Below are positions 1 to 8,815 of a stretch of 64,000 nucleotides of DNA, piece by piece. How positions within the stretch are numbered: position 1 is the first letter of the stretch; the number at the start of each line of letters is the position of its first letter. Under the pieces are notes generated by a model, which saw only the letters and a program-made list of their open reading frames with translations, did no database searches and was not told the origin of the DNA. The DNA is from an uncultured Clostridia bacterium. GTDB lineage: Bacteria > Bacillota > Clostridia > Oscillospirales > Acutalibacteraceae. The stretch is from positions 18,390 through 82,389 of the forward strand of contig CAKZZS010000033.1 of assembly GCA_937884975.1 (NCBI GenBank). Direction: 5' to 3'. Made by a program: the position numbers and the translations under genes.

Positions 1-2433
1 AGCGTTGAGCTTTCAACAAAGGCTGCGGCGCTTGCGGTTGAGCTTGCGGACAACCGCGTCACCGCGGAGGGCGCTGACAATACGGTTGAAGAAATCAGGA
101 CAAGAATTCTTGCAATTGAACAGTCGCTCGTGTTAAGAAAAGAAACTCTTGACGCCGCCGTTAAGGAGCAAAAGGAAATTGAAGAAAAGCTTAAAAAGGC
201 GGATGAAGAAATTGATTCGCTGACAAATGCGCTGGGCGGTTATTCGTTAAAGCTTGAAAACCGTGAGAAAAAGAGCGAGGGCGTAAAGGCGCAAAAGGAA
301 AAGAACGAAAGCGATATCAGAAGAACCGAGGACAGGCTTCGTGTTCTTGAAGATATGGAAAAGAATATGGAGGGCTTTGCAGGCTCCGTTAAAGCGGTAA
401 TGAAGGAGTCAAAGCGCGGTACGCTTCGCGGAATTCACGGACCGCTCTCGAGTCTTATCACGGTTAAGGAGTCTTACACCGTTGCAATTGAAACTGCTCT
501 CGGCGTGGCGATAGGAAACTGCGTTGTAGATACCGAGGACGACGGCAAGCGCGCCATAAAATTCTTAAAGGACAATAACGCAGGCAGGGCGACATTTCTG
601 CCGATAAGCGCTGTTAAGGGAAATGAACTGACCGAAAAGGGACTTGACGACTGTTTCGGCTACGTCAACCTTGCAAGCGAGCTTGTTTCGTACGATAAAA
701 AGTACGAGGGCATTATCCGTTCTCTTTTGGGAAGAACGGTTGTTGCCGAGGACCTTGACTGCGCGGTTAAAATCGCAAAAAAATATAACCACAGATTTAA
801 AATCGTCACGCTTGACGGTCAGGTTATGAATGCAGGCGGCTCTATGACGGGCGGCTCGCGCACTCATAATTCGGGTATTCTCAGCCGTACAAACGAAATT
901 GAAAAATTAAGAAAAAATCTTGCTTCCCTTGAGGAAAAGCAGAAGGGCTTTGACAGCGAATATAAGCTCATTACCGAAGAAATAGCCGCCCTTCGGGCAA
1001 ACTATGACGGAGCGGTTGCGGATAAGGCTCGCGCCCAGGAGGAAAAAATCCGACTTGACGGTGAAAAGAAGCTTACAGATGAGCAGTTGACGGCGGCGCA
1101 GAGCGCGGCGGATGAGCTTGAAAACGAAAAGAAAACTCTGTCTGACAGAATTGAGAATATTGTTTCTTCAGCCAAAGAAGCGGCAAAGAATGTTGAAACT
1201 CTCACGAAAGAAATTGAAGAAACCGAGCAAAAGCTGGCTTCTCTTACGGGCGACAGAGAAAGCCTTTCCAAAAAGCGAGAAAAGCTTTCCGAGGACGCCG
1301 CCGCGGTTAAAATGGCTATTCTTTCTCTTGATAAGGATATTGAAGCGGCGAACGATACAATTGAACGCCTTGAAAGAAGGCAGTCGAGCCATACCGACCG
1401 TATGACAGAGCTTAACGGCGAAATAGAGGAAATCGAAAATAAAAACGAAGAGATACTCAAGAATATTGAGTCATTAAAGCAGATGTGCGACACGCTTCGC
1501 GAAAAGACAACTGACGACAGAGGTCAGGTTCAGGCTCTTATTGCGCAGCGCGAACAGCTTGAAAAGGAAAGCGGCGAATACAGACTGCTTGAAAGAAATA
1601 AGACAACCGAGCGTGAACAGATTTCGTCGGAGCTTGTACGCCTTGAGGAACAAAAGGCAAATATGCACCGCGAGTATGAGGAAACGACAAATAAGCTGTT
1701 TACCGAATATGAGCTGACGCGCCGTGAGGCTCTCGCTCTGAATATTACACTTGAGGATATTCCCGAGGCGAAAAAACGTCTTTCGGAATTAAAGGGTAAA
1801 ATCAAGGCTCTCGGCAGTGTAAACGTTTCAGCCATTGAGGAATACAAAGAGGTTTCCGAGCGTTACGAATTTTTGAGTAATCAGCTCTCGGATGTTGAAA
1901 AATCCAAGGCTGAACTCATTAAGCTTATTAACGAGCTGACGGATAAAATGGCTTCGCAGTTCCGCGAGCAGCTTTACAGGATAAATCAGTGCTTCGGAGA
2001 AACCTTTGCGGAGCTTTTCGGCGGAGGCAAGGCGGAGCTTAAGCTTGAGGACGAGCTTAACGTCCTTGAAAGCAACATTGAAATCCGCGTCCAGCCGCCC
2101 GGAAAGAATGTCAAGAATATCGACCTGCTTTCAGGCGGCGAAAAGGGAATGAGCGCAATTGCGTTGCTGTTCGCTATCCTTAAGGTAACGCCTGCTCCGT
2201 TCTGTATTTTTGACGAGGTTGAGGCGGCGCTTGACGACGTAAACGTCACTCGCTACGCCCACTATGTACGCAGAATGACTAATAATACCCAGTTCATTCT
2301 TATCACCCACCGCCGCGGCACGATGGAGGAAGCCGACGTTCTCTACGGCGTTACAATGCAGGAGGAGGGCGTTTCAAAGCTTCTTGAGCTTCGCAGCGCG
2401 GAAATGGCAAAGAAACTGGGACTTACTAACTAA
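1..2433 (+). CDS. smc: Chromosome partition protein SMC, C-terminal two-thirds (5' end outside window)
   Basis: The frame is open from base 1, so the GTG at 130 is internal and the gene starts upstream of the window. SMC dimers form the condensin ring that compacts and segregates chromosomes. In the visible 810 residues: coiled coil, then the hinge (about 125-290, containing the GGSMTGGSR motif), then the long returning coiled coil, then the ABC-type head with signature LLSGGEKGMSAIALL (about 711) and Walker B CIFDEVEAALDD (about 737). The Walker A half lies outside. It is followed after 12 nt by ftsY, the common Firmicutes smc-ftsY arrangement. Family assignment is certain. Confidence 0.97.
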   Translation, partial: SVELSTKAAALAVELADNRVTAEGADNTVEEIRTRILAIEQSLVLRKETLDAAVKEQKEIEEKLKKADEEIDSLTNALGGYSLKLENREKKSEGVKAQKEKNESDIRRTEDRLRVLEDMEKNMEGFAGSVKAVMKESKRGTLRGIHGPLSSLITVKESYTVAIETALGVAIGNCVVDTEDDGKRAIKFLKDNNAGRATFLPISAVKGNELTEKGLDDCFGYVNLASELVSYDKKYEGIIRSLLGRTVVAEDLDCAVKIAKKYNHRFKIVTLDGQVMNAGGSMTGGSRTHNSGILSRTNEIEKLRKNLASLEEKQKGFDSEYKLITEEIAALRANYDGAVADKARAQEEKIRLDGEKKLTDEQLTAAQSAADELENEKKTLSDRIENIVSSAKEAAKNVETLTKEIEETEQKLASLTGDRESLSKKREKLSEDAAAVKMAILSLDKDIEAANDTIERLERRQSSHTDRMTELNGEIEEIENKNEEILKNIESLKQMCDTLREKTTDDRGQVQALIAQREQLEKESGEYRLLERNKTTEREQISSELVRLEEQKANMHREYEETTNKLFTEYELTRREALALNITLEDIPEAKKRLSELKGKIKALGSVNVSAIEEYKEVSERYEFLSNQLSDVEKSKAELIKLINELTDKMASQFREQLYRINQCFGETFAELFGGGKAELKLEDELNVLESNIEIRVQPPGKNVKNIDLLSGGEKGMSAIALLFAILKVTPAPFCIFDEVEAALDDVNVTRYAHYVRRMTNNTQFILITHRRGTMEEADVLYGVTMQEEGVSKLLELRSAEMAKKLGLTN

Positions 2434-2445
2434 AGGATTTTTGTT

Positions 2446-3675
2446 ATGGGTATTTTCAGAAAAACAAACAGAGGACTGACTAAAACAAGAAAGCATATCG
2501 CAGGAGCTATTGACGATATGCTTGACAGCTTTGACAGCATTGACGAAAGCCTGTATTCCGAGCTTGAGGAAATACTTGTTATGGGCGACGTCGGCGTTAC
2601 AACAAGCGTGCAGATAGTCGAGCAGTTAAAGGACAAGGTTGATAAGGAAAAAATAAAGCATGTAAGCGAAATTCGTTCCGCCATTAAAGAAATCGTTTCG
2701 GAAATGTTAGTCGGCGGAGAGGATATGGGACTGCTGACGGTCCCGTCGGTTATACTTGTAATCGGCGTAAACGGCGTCGGCAAAACCACAACCATAGGAA
2801 AGCTTGCGGCTATGTATAAGGCTCAGGGGAAAAAGGTTCTTCTCGGCGCGGCGGATACCTTCCGCGCGGCTGCCATTGACCAGCTTCAGATATGGGCTGA
2901 CAGAGCAGGCGTTGATATTATCAAGCACGGCGAGGGAAGCGACCCTGCGGCGGTTGTTTTTGATACAATTGCGGCAGGCAAGGCGAGAAACAGCGAAATA
3001 ATTATTATCGATACCGCCGGCAGACTCCACAATAAGAAAAACCTTATGGATGAGCTTTCGAAGATTTACCGCGTTATCGACAGGGAGTTGCCGTATTCGG
3101 ATAGAGAAGTGCTTCTTGTTCTTGACGCCACAACAGGTCAGAATGCCGTAAATCAGGCAAAGGAGTTCAAAGAGGTTGCCGAGATTACGGGCATAGTTCT
3201 CACGAAGCTTGACGGAACCGCGCGCGGCGGCGTAGTGCTTGCTATTAAGAACGACCTTGACCTTGCGGTTAAATTTATCGGCGTAGGCGAACAAATTGAC
3301 GACCTTCAGCCGTTTAATCCGAAGGCTTTTGCCGACGGACTGTTTGACAAGATAGACTATAAGGAGGGCGAGGACATTGAAATCAATTATTCGGAAAATA
3401 GCGAAAAAGCTTCCGAAAACGGCGTTGAAAATATTCAGGAAAATGGACAGCCGTCCGGTACAGACGATGGAAAAGACGAATCCTCTTCCGACGAAGGTGA
3501 AAAGAAAGAAGCTTTCCTTCAGTCAGCAGATACTCTCCCAGTTCAGGGATACGACGAGGAACAGGAGGGCTTGACCGAAGAAGAAATTGCCGCAGAGGAA
3601 GCCGCAGAGGAACAAATGCCCGAAAAGAAACCCGAAAGGAAGAAATTCTTTGGACTTTTTAATCGCCACTCATAA
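2446..3675 (+). CDS. ftsY: Signal recognition particle receptor FtsY with C-terminal acidic extension
   Basis: SRP receptor GTPase (409 aa) that delivers ribosome-nascent chain complexes to the membrane. The N domain starts almost at residue 1 (MGIFRKTNRGLTKTRK). The G domain follows with P-loop GVNGVGKTTT (about 107), DTAGR (about 189) and TKLDGTARGG (about 252), and ends near residue 300. Most bacterial FtsY proteins with an acidic A region carry it before the NG core. Here about 105 very acidic residues follow the core and end in a basic-hydrophobic KKFFGLFNRHS that resembles a membrane-targeting helix. RBS AAAGGA lies before the ATG. The last 26 nt overlap the next gene, suggesting coupled translation. 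Confidence 0.95.
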   Translation: MGIFRKTNRGLTKTRKHIAGAIDDMLDSFDSIDESLYSELEEILVMGDVGVTTSVQIVEQLKDKVDKEKIKHVSEIRSAIKEIVSEMLVGGEDMGLLTVPSVILVIGVNGVGKTTTIGKLAAMYKAQGKKVLLGAADTFRAAAIDQLQIWADRAGVDIIKHGEGSDPAAVVFDTIAAGKARNSEIIIIDTAGRLHNKKNLMDELSKIYRVIDRELPYSDREVLLVLDATTGQNAVNQAKEFKEVAEITGIVLTKLDGTARGGVVLAIKNDLDLAVKFIGVGEQIDDLQPFNPKAFADGLFDKIDYKEGEDIEINYSENSEKASENGVENIQENGQPSGTDDGKDESSSDEGEKKEAFLQSADTLPVQGYDEEQEGLTEEEIAAEEAAEEQMPEKKPERKKFFGLFNRHS

Positions 3676-4516
3676 TAACAAAAAGAAAAACGAGCTGCAG
3701 AGAATACTTGCGCCTTTAGGCGTCAGCGTGTTCACCGCGGATGAAAAAAATATAAACCTGCGTGAGGTTGAAGAAACCGGAGAAACCTTTGAAGAAAACG
3801 CAATGCTTAAGGCTGTTTCAGGCTGTGAGGACAGCGGTATGCCCTGTGTGGCGGATGACAGCGGACTTTGCGTTGACGCGCTTGACGGCACTCCCGGGAT
3901 TTACTCGGCGCGTTTCGGCGGCGAGCACGGGAATGACGAAAAAAATAACGAAAAGCTATTGGATTTACTTAAGGACGTCCCCGAAGAGAAGAGGACGGCG
4001 CGCTTTGTTTCGTGCGTTTGCTGTGTTTTCCCCGACGGAAGACAACTGACCGTCAGAGGAACCGTTGAGGGCGTTATCGGTTACGAACAGAAGGGCAGTA
4101 ACGGCTTCGGATACGACCCGTTATTTGTTGTAGGGGAGAGAACCTTTGCCGAAAGAAGCGACGAAGAAAAGGATGAGTTAAGCCACAGGGGAAACGCGTT
4201 GAGAAAACTGGTTAATCAACTGCCGAGGTATCTTGACGCCGATTTGAATGACTTTATCCTTAAGCACGGGAAGAAAAGATACGGAATAATGTATTTCGGC
4301 TTTGAAGATACGCTGGAGCTTTTGGCGTTGTGCCAAAAAACAAATACGGAAATTCTCGGAGTTGACGCTTTTAAGCTGTCTGACGGTGATTTAATTCAGC
4401 CGTTTTCGGAGCATTCCTTTGATTTTTCTTCGGACTCATATAATTACACTTGGATTATTGATTTTGTTTCTTCAAAAAAGGACCTCGGTCTTGTGTTTGA
4501 AGTGGTAATGAATTAA
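3650..4516 (+). CDS. rdgB: Non-canonical purine NTP pyrophosphatase (RdgB/HAM1) with extra C-terminal domain
   Basis: Hydrolyses dITP/XTP to monophosphates to clean the nucleotide pool. I choose the TTG at 3650: it is preceded by AAAGGAAG at 7 nt and gives the family N-terminus DFLIATHNNKKKNEL. Further upstream the frame only reads through ftsY. Family motifs are VADDSGLCVDAL, GIYSARFGG and NGFGYDPLF. RdgB proteins are about 195-205 aa; this one is 288. Residues about 200-288 form an added domain (RYGIMYFGFEDTLELL, then EILGVDAFKLSDGDLIQPF) that reminds me of the Imm40 immunity-protein pattern; that resemblance is from memory and is weak. Overlaps ftsY by 26 nt. Confidence 0.93.
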   Translation: MDFLIATHNNKKKNELQRILAPLGVSVFTADEKNINLREVEETGETFEENAMLKAVSGCEDSGMPCVADDSGLCVDALDGTPGIYSARFGGEHGNDEKNNEKLLDLLKDVPEEKRTARFVSCVCCVFPDGRQLTVRGTVEGVIGYEQKGSNGFGYDPLFVVGERTFAERSDEEKDELSHRGNALRKLVNQLPRYLDADLNDFILKHGKKRYGIMYFGFEDTLELLALCQKTNTEILGVDAFKLSDGDLIQPFSEHSFDFSSDSYNYTWIIDFVSSKKDLGLVFEVVMN

Positions 4517-4532
4517 CAGCATAGGAGAAAAT

Positions 4533-4829
4533 ATGACAAGTAAGCAAAGAGCAAAATTTCGTTCACAGGCAAACAGAATAGAACCGCTGTTTCAGGTCGG
4601 CAAGAGCGGAGTAGGCGATACGCTTATTAAGCAGACGGACGAAGCTCTGACTGCAAGGGAGCTAATAAAGCTTCGCGTATTGCTTGAAACCGCTCCCGAA
4701 AAGCCGAAGGAAATTGCAGTAAAGCTTGCAGAAGCTACGGGCAGTGAGGTAATCGGAGTTATCGGAGGAAGCATTATTCTTTACCGCTATAACGAGCAAC
4801 TTCATAAAAAAGATAATAAGAAAAAATGA
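4533..4829 (+). CDS. yhbY: YhbY family RNA-binding (CRM-domain) protein
   Basis: 98-residue CRM-domain protein of the kind that binds pre-50S ribosomal subunits. The sequence runs QRAKFRSQANRIEPLFQVGK, then the GVGDTLIKQ and ARELIKLRV segments and the GxxG-type loop VIGGSIILYR, which is the family pattern. RBS TAGGAGA precedes the ATG. The stop overlaps the nadD start (ATGA, 4826-4829). The yhbY-nadD-yqeK-rsfS order is a classic Firmicutes cluster linking ribosome assembly and NAD synthesis. Confidence 0.95.
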   Translation: MTSKQRAKFRSQANRIEPLFQVGKSGVGDTLIKQTDEALTARELIKLRVLLETAPEKPKEIAVKLAEATGSEVIGVIGGSIILYRYNEQLHKKDNKKK

Positions 4830-5437
4830 AAATCGGAATTTTAGGAGGCACCTTTAATCCGCCTCATAAGGGTCACGTTAAATTGGGTCTTGACTTTAAA
4901 AAAAAGCTGTCTCTTGACAAGGTAGTTGTAATCCCTGCAAAAATACCTACCCATAAAAAAGCCAAAGACCTTGTCAGCGGTGAGGACAGGCTTAAAATGT
5001 GTTCGCTCGCCTTTAAGGACCCCGTTTTTGAAATAAGCGATATTGAAACAAAATCCGACAGGGAAAGCTATACAGTATACACCCTTGAAGAGCTTAAAAA
5101 AATGTATCCCGAGGATGAATTTTATCTCATTATCGGCTCGGATATGTTCCTGATTTTTGACAAGTGGTATCGCTATAAGGATATTCTTTCAATGTGCACA
5201 GTCTGCGTTGAGGCAAGGGAAAATGACGAAAGCAGTGACGAGCTGAAAAGGTTTGCAAAGAAAACGCTCGGCATTGATACAAAAAAGAGCGATAAGATTA
5301 TTATAAATCCCGTAAAGCCCTTTCCCGTTTCGTCAACCGAAATCAGACAGCGGATTAAGGATAAAAAGGGCGTAAAGCGACTTGTTGATTCGGATGAACT
5401 TGAATATATTAAAATCAGGGGGCTGTATCTTGACTGA
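4826..5437 (+). CDS. nadD: Nicotinate-nucleotide adenylyltransferase
   Basis: Converts nicotinate mononucleotide and ATP to deamido-NAD in NAD biosynthesis (203 aa, normal length). It has the nucleotidyltransferase start GILGGTFNPPHKGH with the HxGH-type motif, IIGSDMFLIFDKWYRY, and the C-terminal VSSTEIRQRI that replaces ISSTxIR. It overlaps yhbY by ATGA and yqeK by 8 nt. Confidence 0.97.
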   Translation: MKIGILGGTFNPPHKGHVKLGLDFKKKLSLDKVVVIPAKIPTHKKAKDLVSGEDRLKMCSLAFKDPVFEISDIETKSDRESYTVYTLEELKKMYPEDEFYLIIGSDMFLIFDKWYRYKDILSMCTVCVEARENDESSDELKRFAKKTLGIDTKKSDKIIINPVKPFPVSSTEIRQRIKDKKGVKRLVDSDELEYIKIRGLYLD

Positions 5438-6017
5438 CACGGACAGAAACGAAGATTTTATGAACGAAGTCCGAAAGAATTTAGGAGACTACCGCTTTAT
5501 TCATTCCCTCGCCGTTGCAAAAAGCGCAGTTGAGCTTGCAAGGCGTTTCGGAGCGGATGAAAAAAAGGCGTACACCGCAGGACTTCTTCACGATATAATG
5601 AAGGATAAGAAGCCGGAAGAATTACGGTTTTTAATTGAAGAAAAATACGGCGTGAAGCTGACGGAGGTTGAAAGAAATAACCATAAGCTCTATCACGCAA
5701 TAGCCGGCGCGCTCTATGTTGAAAGGGAATTGGGCGTGACCGACAGGGAAATAATAAACGCAATACGCTTTCATACAACGGGAAGAAAAAATATGACGCT
5801 TCTTGAAAAGGTGATTTATATTGCCGATTTTATTTCCGAGGACAGAAGCTATAACGGCGTTGAAAGGATGAGGGAAAAGGCAACCGTTTCGCTTGAAAAG
5901 GCGATGAAGGAAGGACTGCAGTTTACAATAATCGAGCTGTCAGAAAAGCTTTTGCCCATTCATCCCGACAGCATTGACGCATATAACCAAATCGTTACGG
6001 AGGACGAAAATGGATAG
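5430..6017 (+). CDS. yqeK: YqeK-type HD-domain Ap4A/nucleotide phosphohydrolase
   Basis: HD-superfamily metal hydrolase; characterised YqeK proteins symmetrically cleave Ap4A. The motifs RFIHSLAVAKSA, GLLHDIMKD (HD pair), HAIAGALYV and IRFHTTGRKNM follow the family. Start choice: TTG 5430 has AGGGGG at 7 nt and overlaps nadD; ATG 5460 would give a shorter, also plausible, N-terminus. The end overlaps the rsfS start by 8 nt. Confidence 0.92.
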   Translation: MTDTDRNEDFMNEVRKNLGDYRFIHSLAVAKSAVELARRFGADEKKAYTAGLLHDIMKDKKPEELRFLIEEKYGVKLTEVERNNHKLYHAIAGALYVERELGVTDREIINAIRFHTTGRKNMTLLEKVIYIADFISEDRSYNGVERMREKATVSLEKAMKEGLQFTIIELSEKLLPIHPDSIDAYNQIVTEDENG

Positions 6018-6363
6018 AAAAGAATTGATGGAAAACATCGTCAAGGTTCTTGACGACAACAAGGGAATGGATATTCAGGCGCTTGAAATTACCGACCTTA
6101 CAAGCGTTGCGGATTACTTTGTTATTGCAACGGGTACTTCTTCGACCCACGTCAGAGCGCTGACCGAGGACGTTGAGGACGGTCTTTCAAAGAAAGGCGT
6201 CGAGCCTGACCATATTGAGGGAAAGGCGACGGGTTGGATTTTACTTGACTACGGCACGGTAATAGTTCATATTTTCACCGCCGATATGAGGGAGCATTTT
6301 AATCTTGAGCACCTCTGGGCGGATGCAAAAAATGTTGATATTTCAAATATTATTACGGAATAA
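6010..6363 (+). CDS. rsfS: Ribosomal silencing factor RsfS (YbeB/Iojap)
   Basis: Binds uL14 on the 50S subunit and blocks subunit joining under starvation. Start at ATG 6010, with GGAGG just upstream inside yqeK. Family motifs: IQALEITDLTSVADYFVIATG, shown here in shortened form as DLTSVADYFVIATG, then GWILLDYG and VIVHIF. It ends with REHFNLEHLWADA. 117 aa, usual length. Last member of the nadD-yqeK-rsfS set, 11 nt before leuS. Confidence 0.96.
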   Translation: MDRKELMENIVKVLDDNKGMDIQALEITDLTSVADYFVIATGTSSTHVRALTEDVEDGLSKKGVEPDHIEGKATGWILLDYGTVIVHIFTADMREHFNLEHLWADAKNVDISNIITE

Positions 6364-6374
6364 GAGGAAAGCAA

Positions 6375-8786
6375 ATGGGAATTTACGATTTCAGATTTAC
6401 AGAGAAAAAATGGCAGGACAAATGGGAAGAAAAGGGCGTTTTCCACGCCGAGGACAACTCGGATAAGAAAAAGTTTTACGCTCTTATTGAGTTCCCTTAT
6501 CCCAGCGGCGCAGGTATGCACGTCGGTCACATAAAGGCTTATTCGGGACTTGAGGTTGTTTCAAGAAAAAGAAGACTTGAGGGCTATAACGTGCTTTTCC
6601 CGATAGGCTTTGACGCTTACGGTTTGCCTACGGAAAACTACGCCATAAAAACGGGTATGCACCCGAGAAAAGTTACCGATATGAATATTGAGCGCTTCAC
6701 CTCACAGCTCAAAAAGGTCGGCTTTTCATTTGACTGGACAAGAGTAATCGACACCACTGAAGAGGATTATGTAAAGTGGACCCAGTGGATTTTCCTTAAG
6801 ATGTTTGAAAACGGTCTTGCTTTCAGGGATAAGACTCTTGTAAACTACTGCCCGTCGTGTAAGGTTGTTCTTTCAAATGAGGATTCCCAGGGCGGTAAGT
6901 GCGACATCTGCCACAGCGACGTTATCCAGAAATCGAAGGACGTATGGTATCTTCGTATTACGGAGTATGCGGATAAGCTGCTTGAGGGACTTGAAAAGGT
7001 TGACTATCCCGTAAATATAAAGCAGCAGCAGATAAACTGGATAGGCAAGTCGCGCGGCGCGTTTGTCAATTTCTCGCTTAAGGGCATTGACGAAAAGCTT
7101 CGTATATACACAACGCGTCCCGACACGCTCTTCGGCGTTACCTTTATGGTAATCGCTCCCGAGCACCCGATAATCGATAAGTATTCCGATAAAATCGGAA
7201 ATATGGCTGATATTGAAAGCTACAGAGCCGAATGCGCAAAGAAAACCGAGTTTGAACGCACCCAGCTCGTAAAGGATAAGACGGGCGTTTGCATTGACGG
7301 CATTACCGCAATAAATCCGCTTAACGGAAAAGAAATTCCCGTTTACATTTCCGACTACGTTATGATGGGCTACGGCACGGGCGCTATTATGGCTGTTCCG
7401 GCTCACGATGAAAGAGACTACGACTTTGCAAAGAAATTCGGCATTGATATTATTGAGGTTATCAAGGGCGGCGACATTTCGAAAGAGGCGTATACCGGTG
7501 ACGGCGAAATGGTCAATTCCGATTTCCTTAACGGACTTGACAATAAAAAGGATTCAATTGCAAAAATGATTGAATACCTTCAGGAACACAACCTCGGCGA
7601 GGGCGGAGTTCAGTTTAAAATGAAGGACTGGGCGTTTAACCGTCAGCGTTACTGGGGCGAGCCGATTCCGATTATCTACTGCGATAACTGTGGAATGGTT
7701 CCCGTTCCCTATGAGGAATTGCCGCTCAAATTACCGGAGGTTGAAAACTTTGAACCCGGCTCGGACGGCGAAAGTCCGCTTGCAAAAATTGATTCGTTCG
7801 TCAACTGCACCTGTCCGAAATGTGGCAGAAAAGCAAGACGCGAAACGGATACGATGCCACAGTGGGCAGGTTCGTCCTGGTATTTCTTAAGATATATTGA
7901 TCCGCATAACAACGAGGTCTTTGCCGATAAGGATAAGCTTAAATACTGGCTCCCCGTTGACTGGTATAACGGCGGAATGGAGCACGTTACAAGGCATCTT
8001 ATCTATTCGCGCTTCTGGTATAAATTCCTTTATGACCTCGGCGAGGTTCCCTACGAAGAGCCGTACGCAAAGAGGAGCGCCCAGGGACTTATTTTAGGTC
8101 CCGACGGAGTTAAAATGAGTAAATCCAGAGGGAATGTCATTGACCCGAATGAGGTTGTTGACGTTTACGGCGCGGACGTTCTTCGTACTTATGTGCTGTT
8201 TATGGGCGACTATGAGCAGGCGGCTCCCTGGAGCGAATCGAGCGTTAAGGGCTGTAAGAGATTTATTGACAGAGTCTGGGCGCTTGAGGATATTCTCAAA
8301 GACGGCGACGAATATACCGAGGCTCTTTCCTCTTCAATGCACAAGACAATTAAGAAGGTTTCCGAGGATATTGAGCAGATGAAATATAACACCGCAATTG
8401 CGGCGCTTATGACGCTTCTCAATAAAATTTACGAGGTCGGCTCAATAAACAGGGCGGAGCTTAAAACGGTGCTTATTCTTCTTAATCCCTTTGCTCCTCA
8501 TATTACCGAGGAAATGTGGGAGAAGTTAGGCTACGGCGAAATGTTGGCTGCAGACGGCGAGTGGTGTTCCTATGACGAAGCAAAATGCGTTGACTCAACC
8601 GTTGAAATTGCAATTCAGATAAACGGCAAGGTGCGTTCAAGAATAAACGTTGCGATTGATATTTCGAATGAGGACGCCATTGCAGCGGCAAAGGCTGATG
8701 AAAAAATTGCTTCAGAGCTTGAAGGAAAGAATATCATCAAGGAAATCTATGTCAAGGGTAAGCTTGTAAATATTGTTGCCAGATAG
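6375..8786 (+). CDS. leuS: Leucyl-tRNA synthetase
   Basis: Class I aminoacyl-tRNA synthetase charging tRNA-Leu (803 aa, normal bacterial size). HIGH motif appears as HVGH in GMHVGHIKAY. A CPSC...CDIC zinc knuckle lies near residues 160-180. The CP1 editing domain contains TTRPDTLFGVTF. A second Cys4 set (CDNC/CPKC) precedes the KMSKS loop KMSKSRGNVIDPNEV. RBS AGAGGAAA precedes the ATG. Cotranscribed with rsfS. Confidence 0.98.
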   Translation: MGIYDFRFTEKKWQDKWEEKGVFHAEDNSDKKKFYALIEFPYPSGAGMHVGHIKAYSGLEVVSRKRRLEGYNVLFPIGFDAYGLPTENYAIKTGMHPRKVTDMNIERFTSQLKKVGFSFDWTRVIDTTEEDYVKWTQWIFLKMFENGLAFRDKTLVNYCPSCKVVLSNEDSQGGKCDICHSDVIQKSKDVWYLRITEYADKLLEGLEKVDYPVNIKQQQINWIGKSRGAFVNFSLKGIDEKLRIYTTRPDTLFGVTFMVIAPEHPIIDKYSDKIGNMADIESYRAECAKKTEFERTQLVKDKTGVCIDGITAINPLNGKEIPVYISDYVMMGYGTGAIMAVPAHDERDYDFAKKFGIDIIEVIKGGDISKEAYTGDGEMVNSDFLNGLDNKKDSIAKMIEYLQEHNLGEGGVQFKMKDWAFNRQRYWGEPIPIIYCDNCGMVPVPYEELPLKLPEVENFEPGSDGESPLAKIDSFVNCTCPKCGRKARRETDTMPQWAGSSWYFLRYIDPHNNEVFADKDKLKYWLPVDWYNGGMEHVTRHLIYSRFWYKFLYDLGEVPYEEPYAKRSAQGLILGPDGVKMSKSRGNVIDPNEVVDVYGADVLRTYVLFMGDYEQAAPWSESSVKGCKRFIDRVWALEDILKDGDEYTEALSSSMHKTIKKVSEDIEQMKYNTAIAALMTLLNKIYEVGSINRAELKTVLILLNPFAPHITEEMWEKLGYGEMLAADGEWCSYDEAKCVDSTVEIAIQINGKVRSRINVAIDISNEDAIAAAKADEKIASELEGKNIIKEIYVKGKLVNIVAR

Positions 8787-8815
8787 TTTTTATTTCTTAA
8801 AAGGGGATAACGGAT

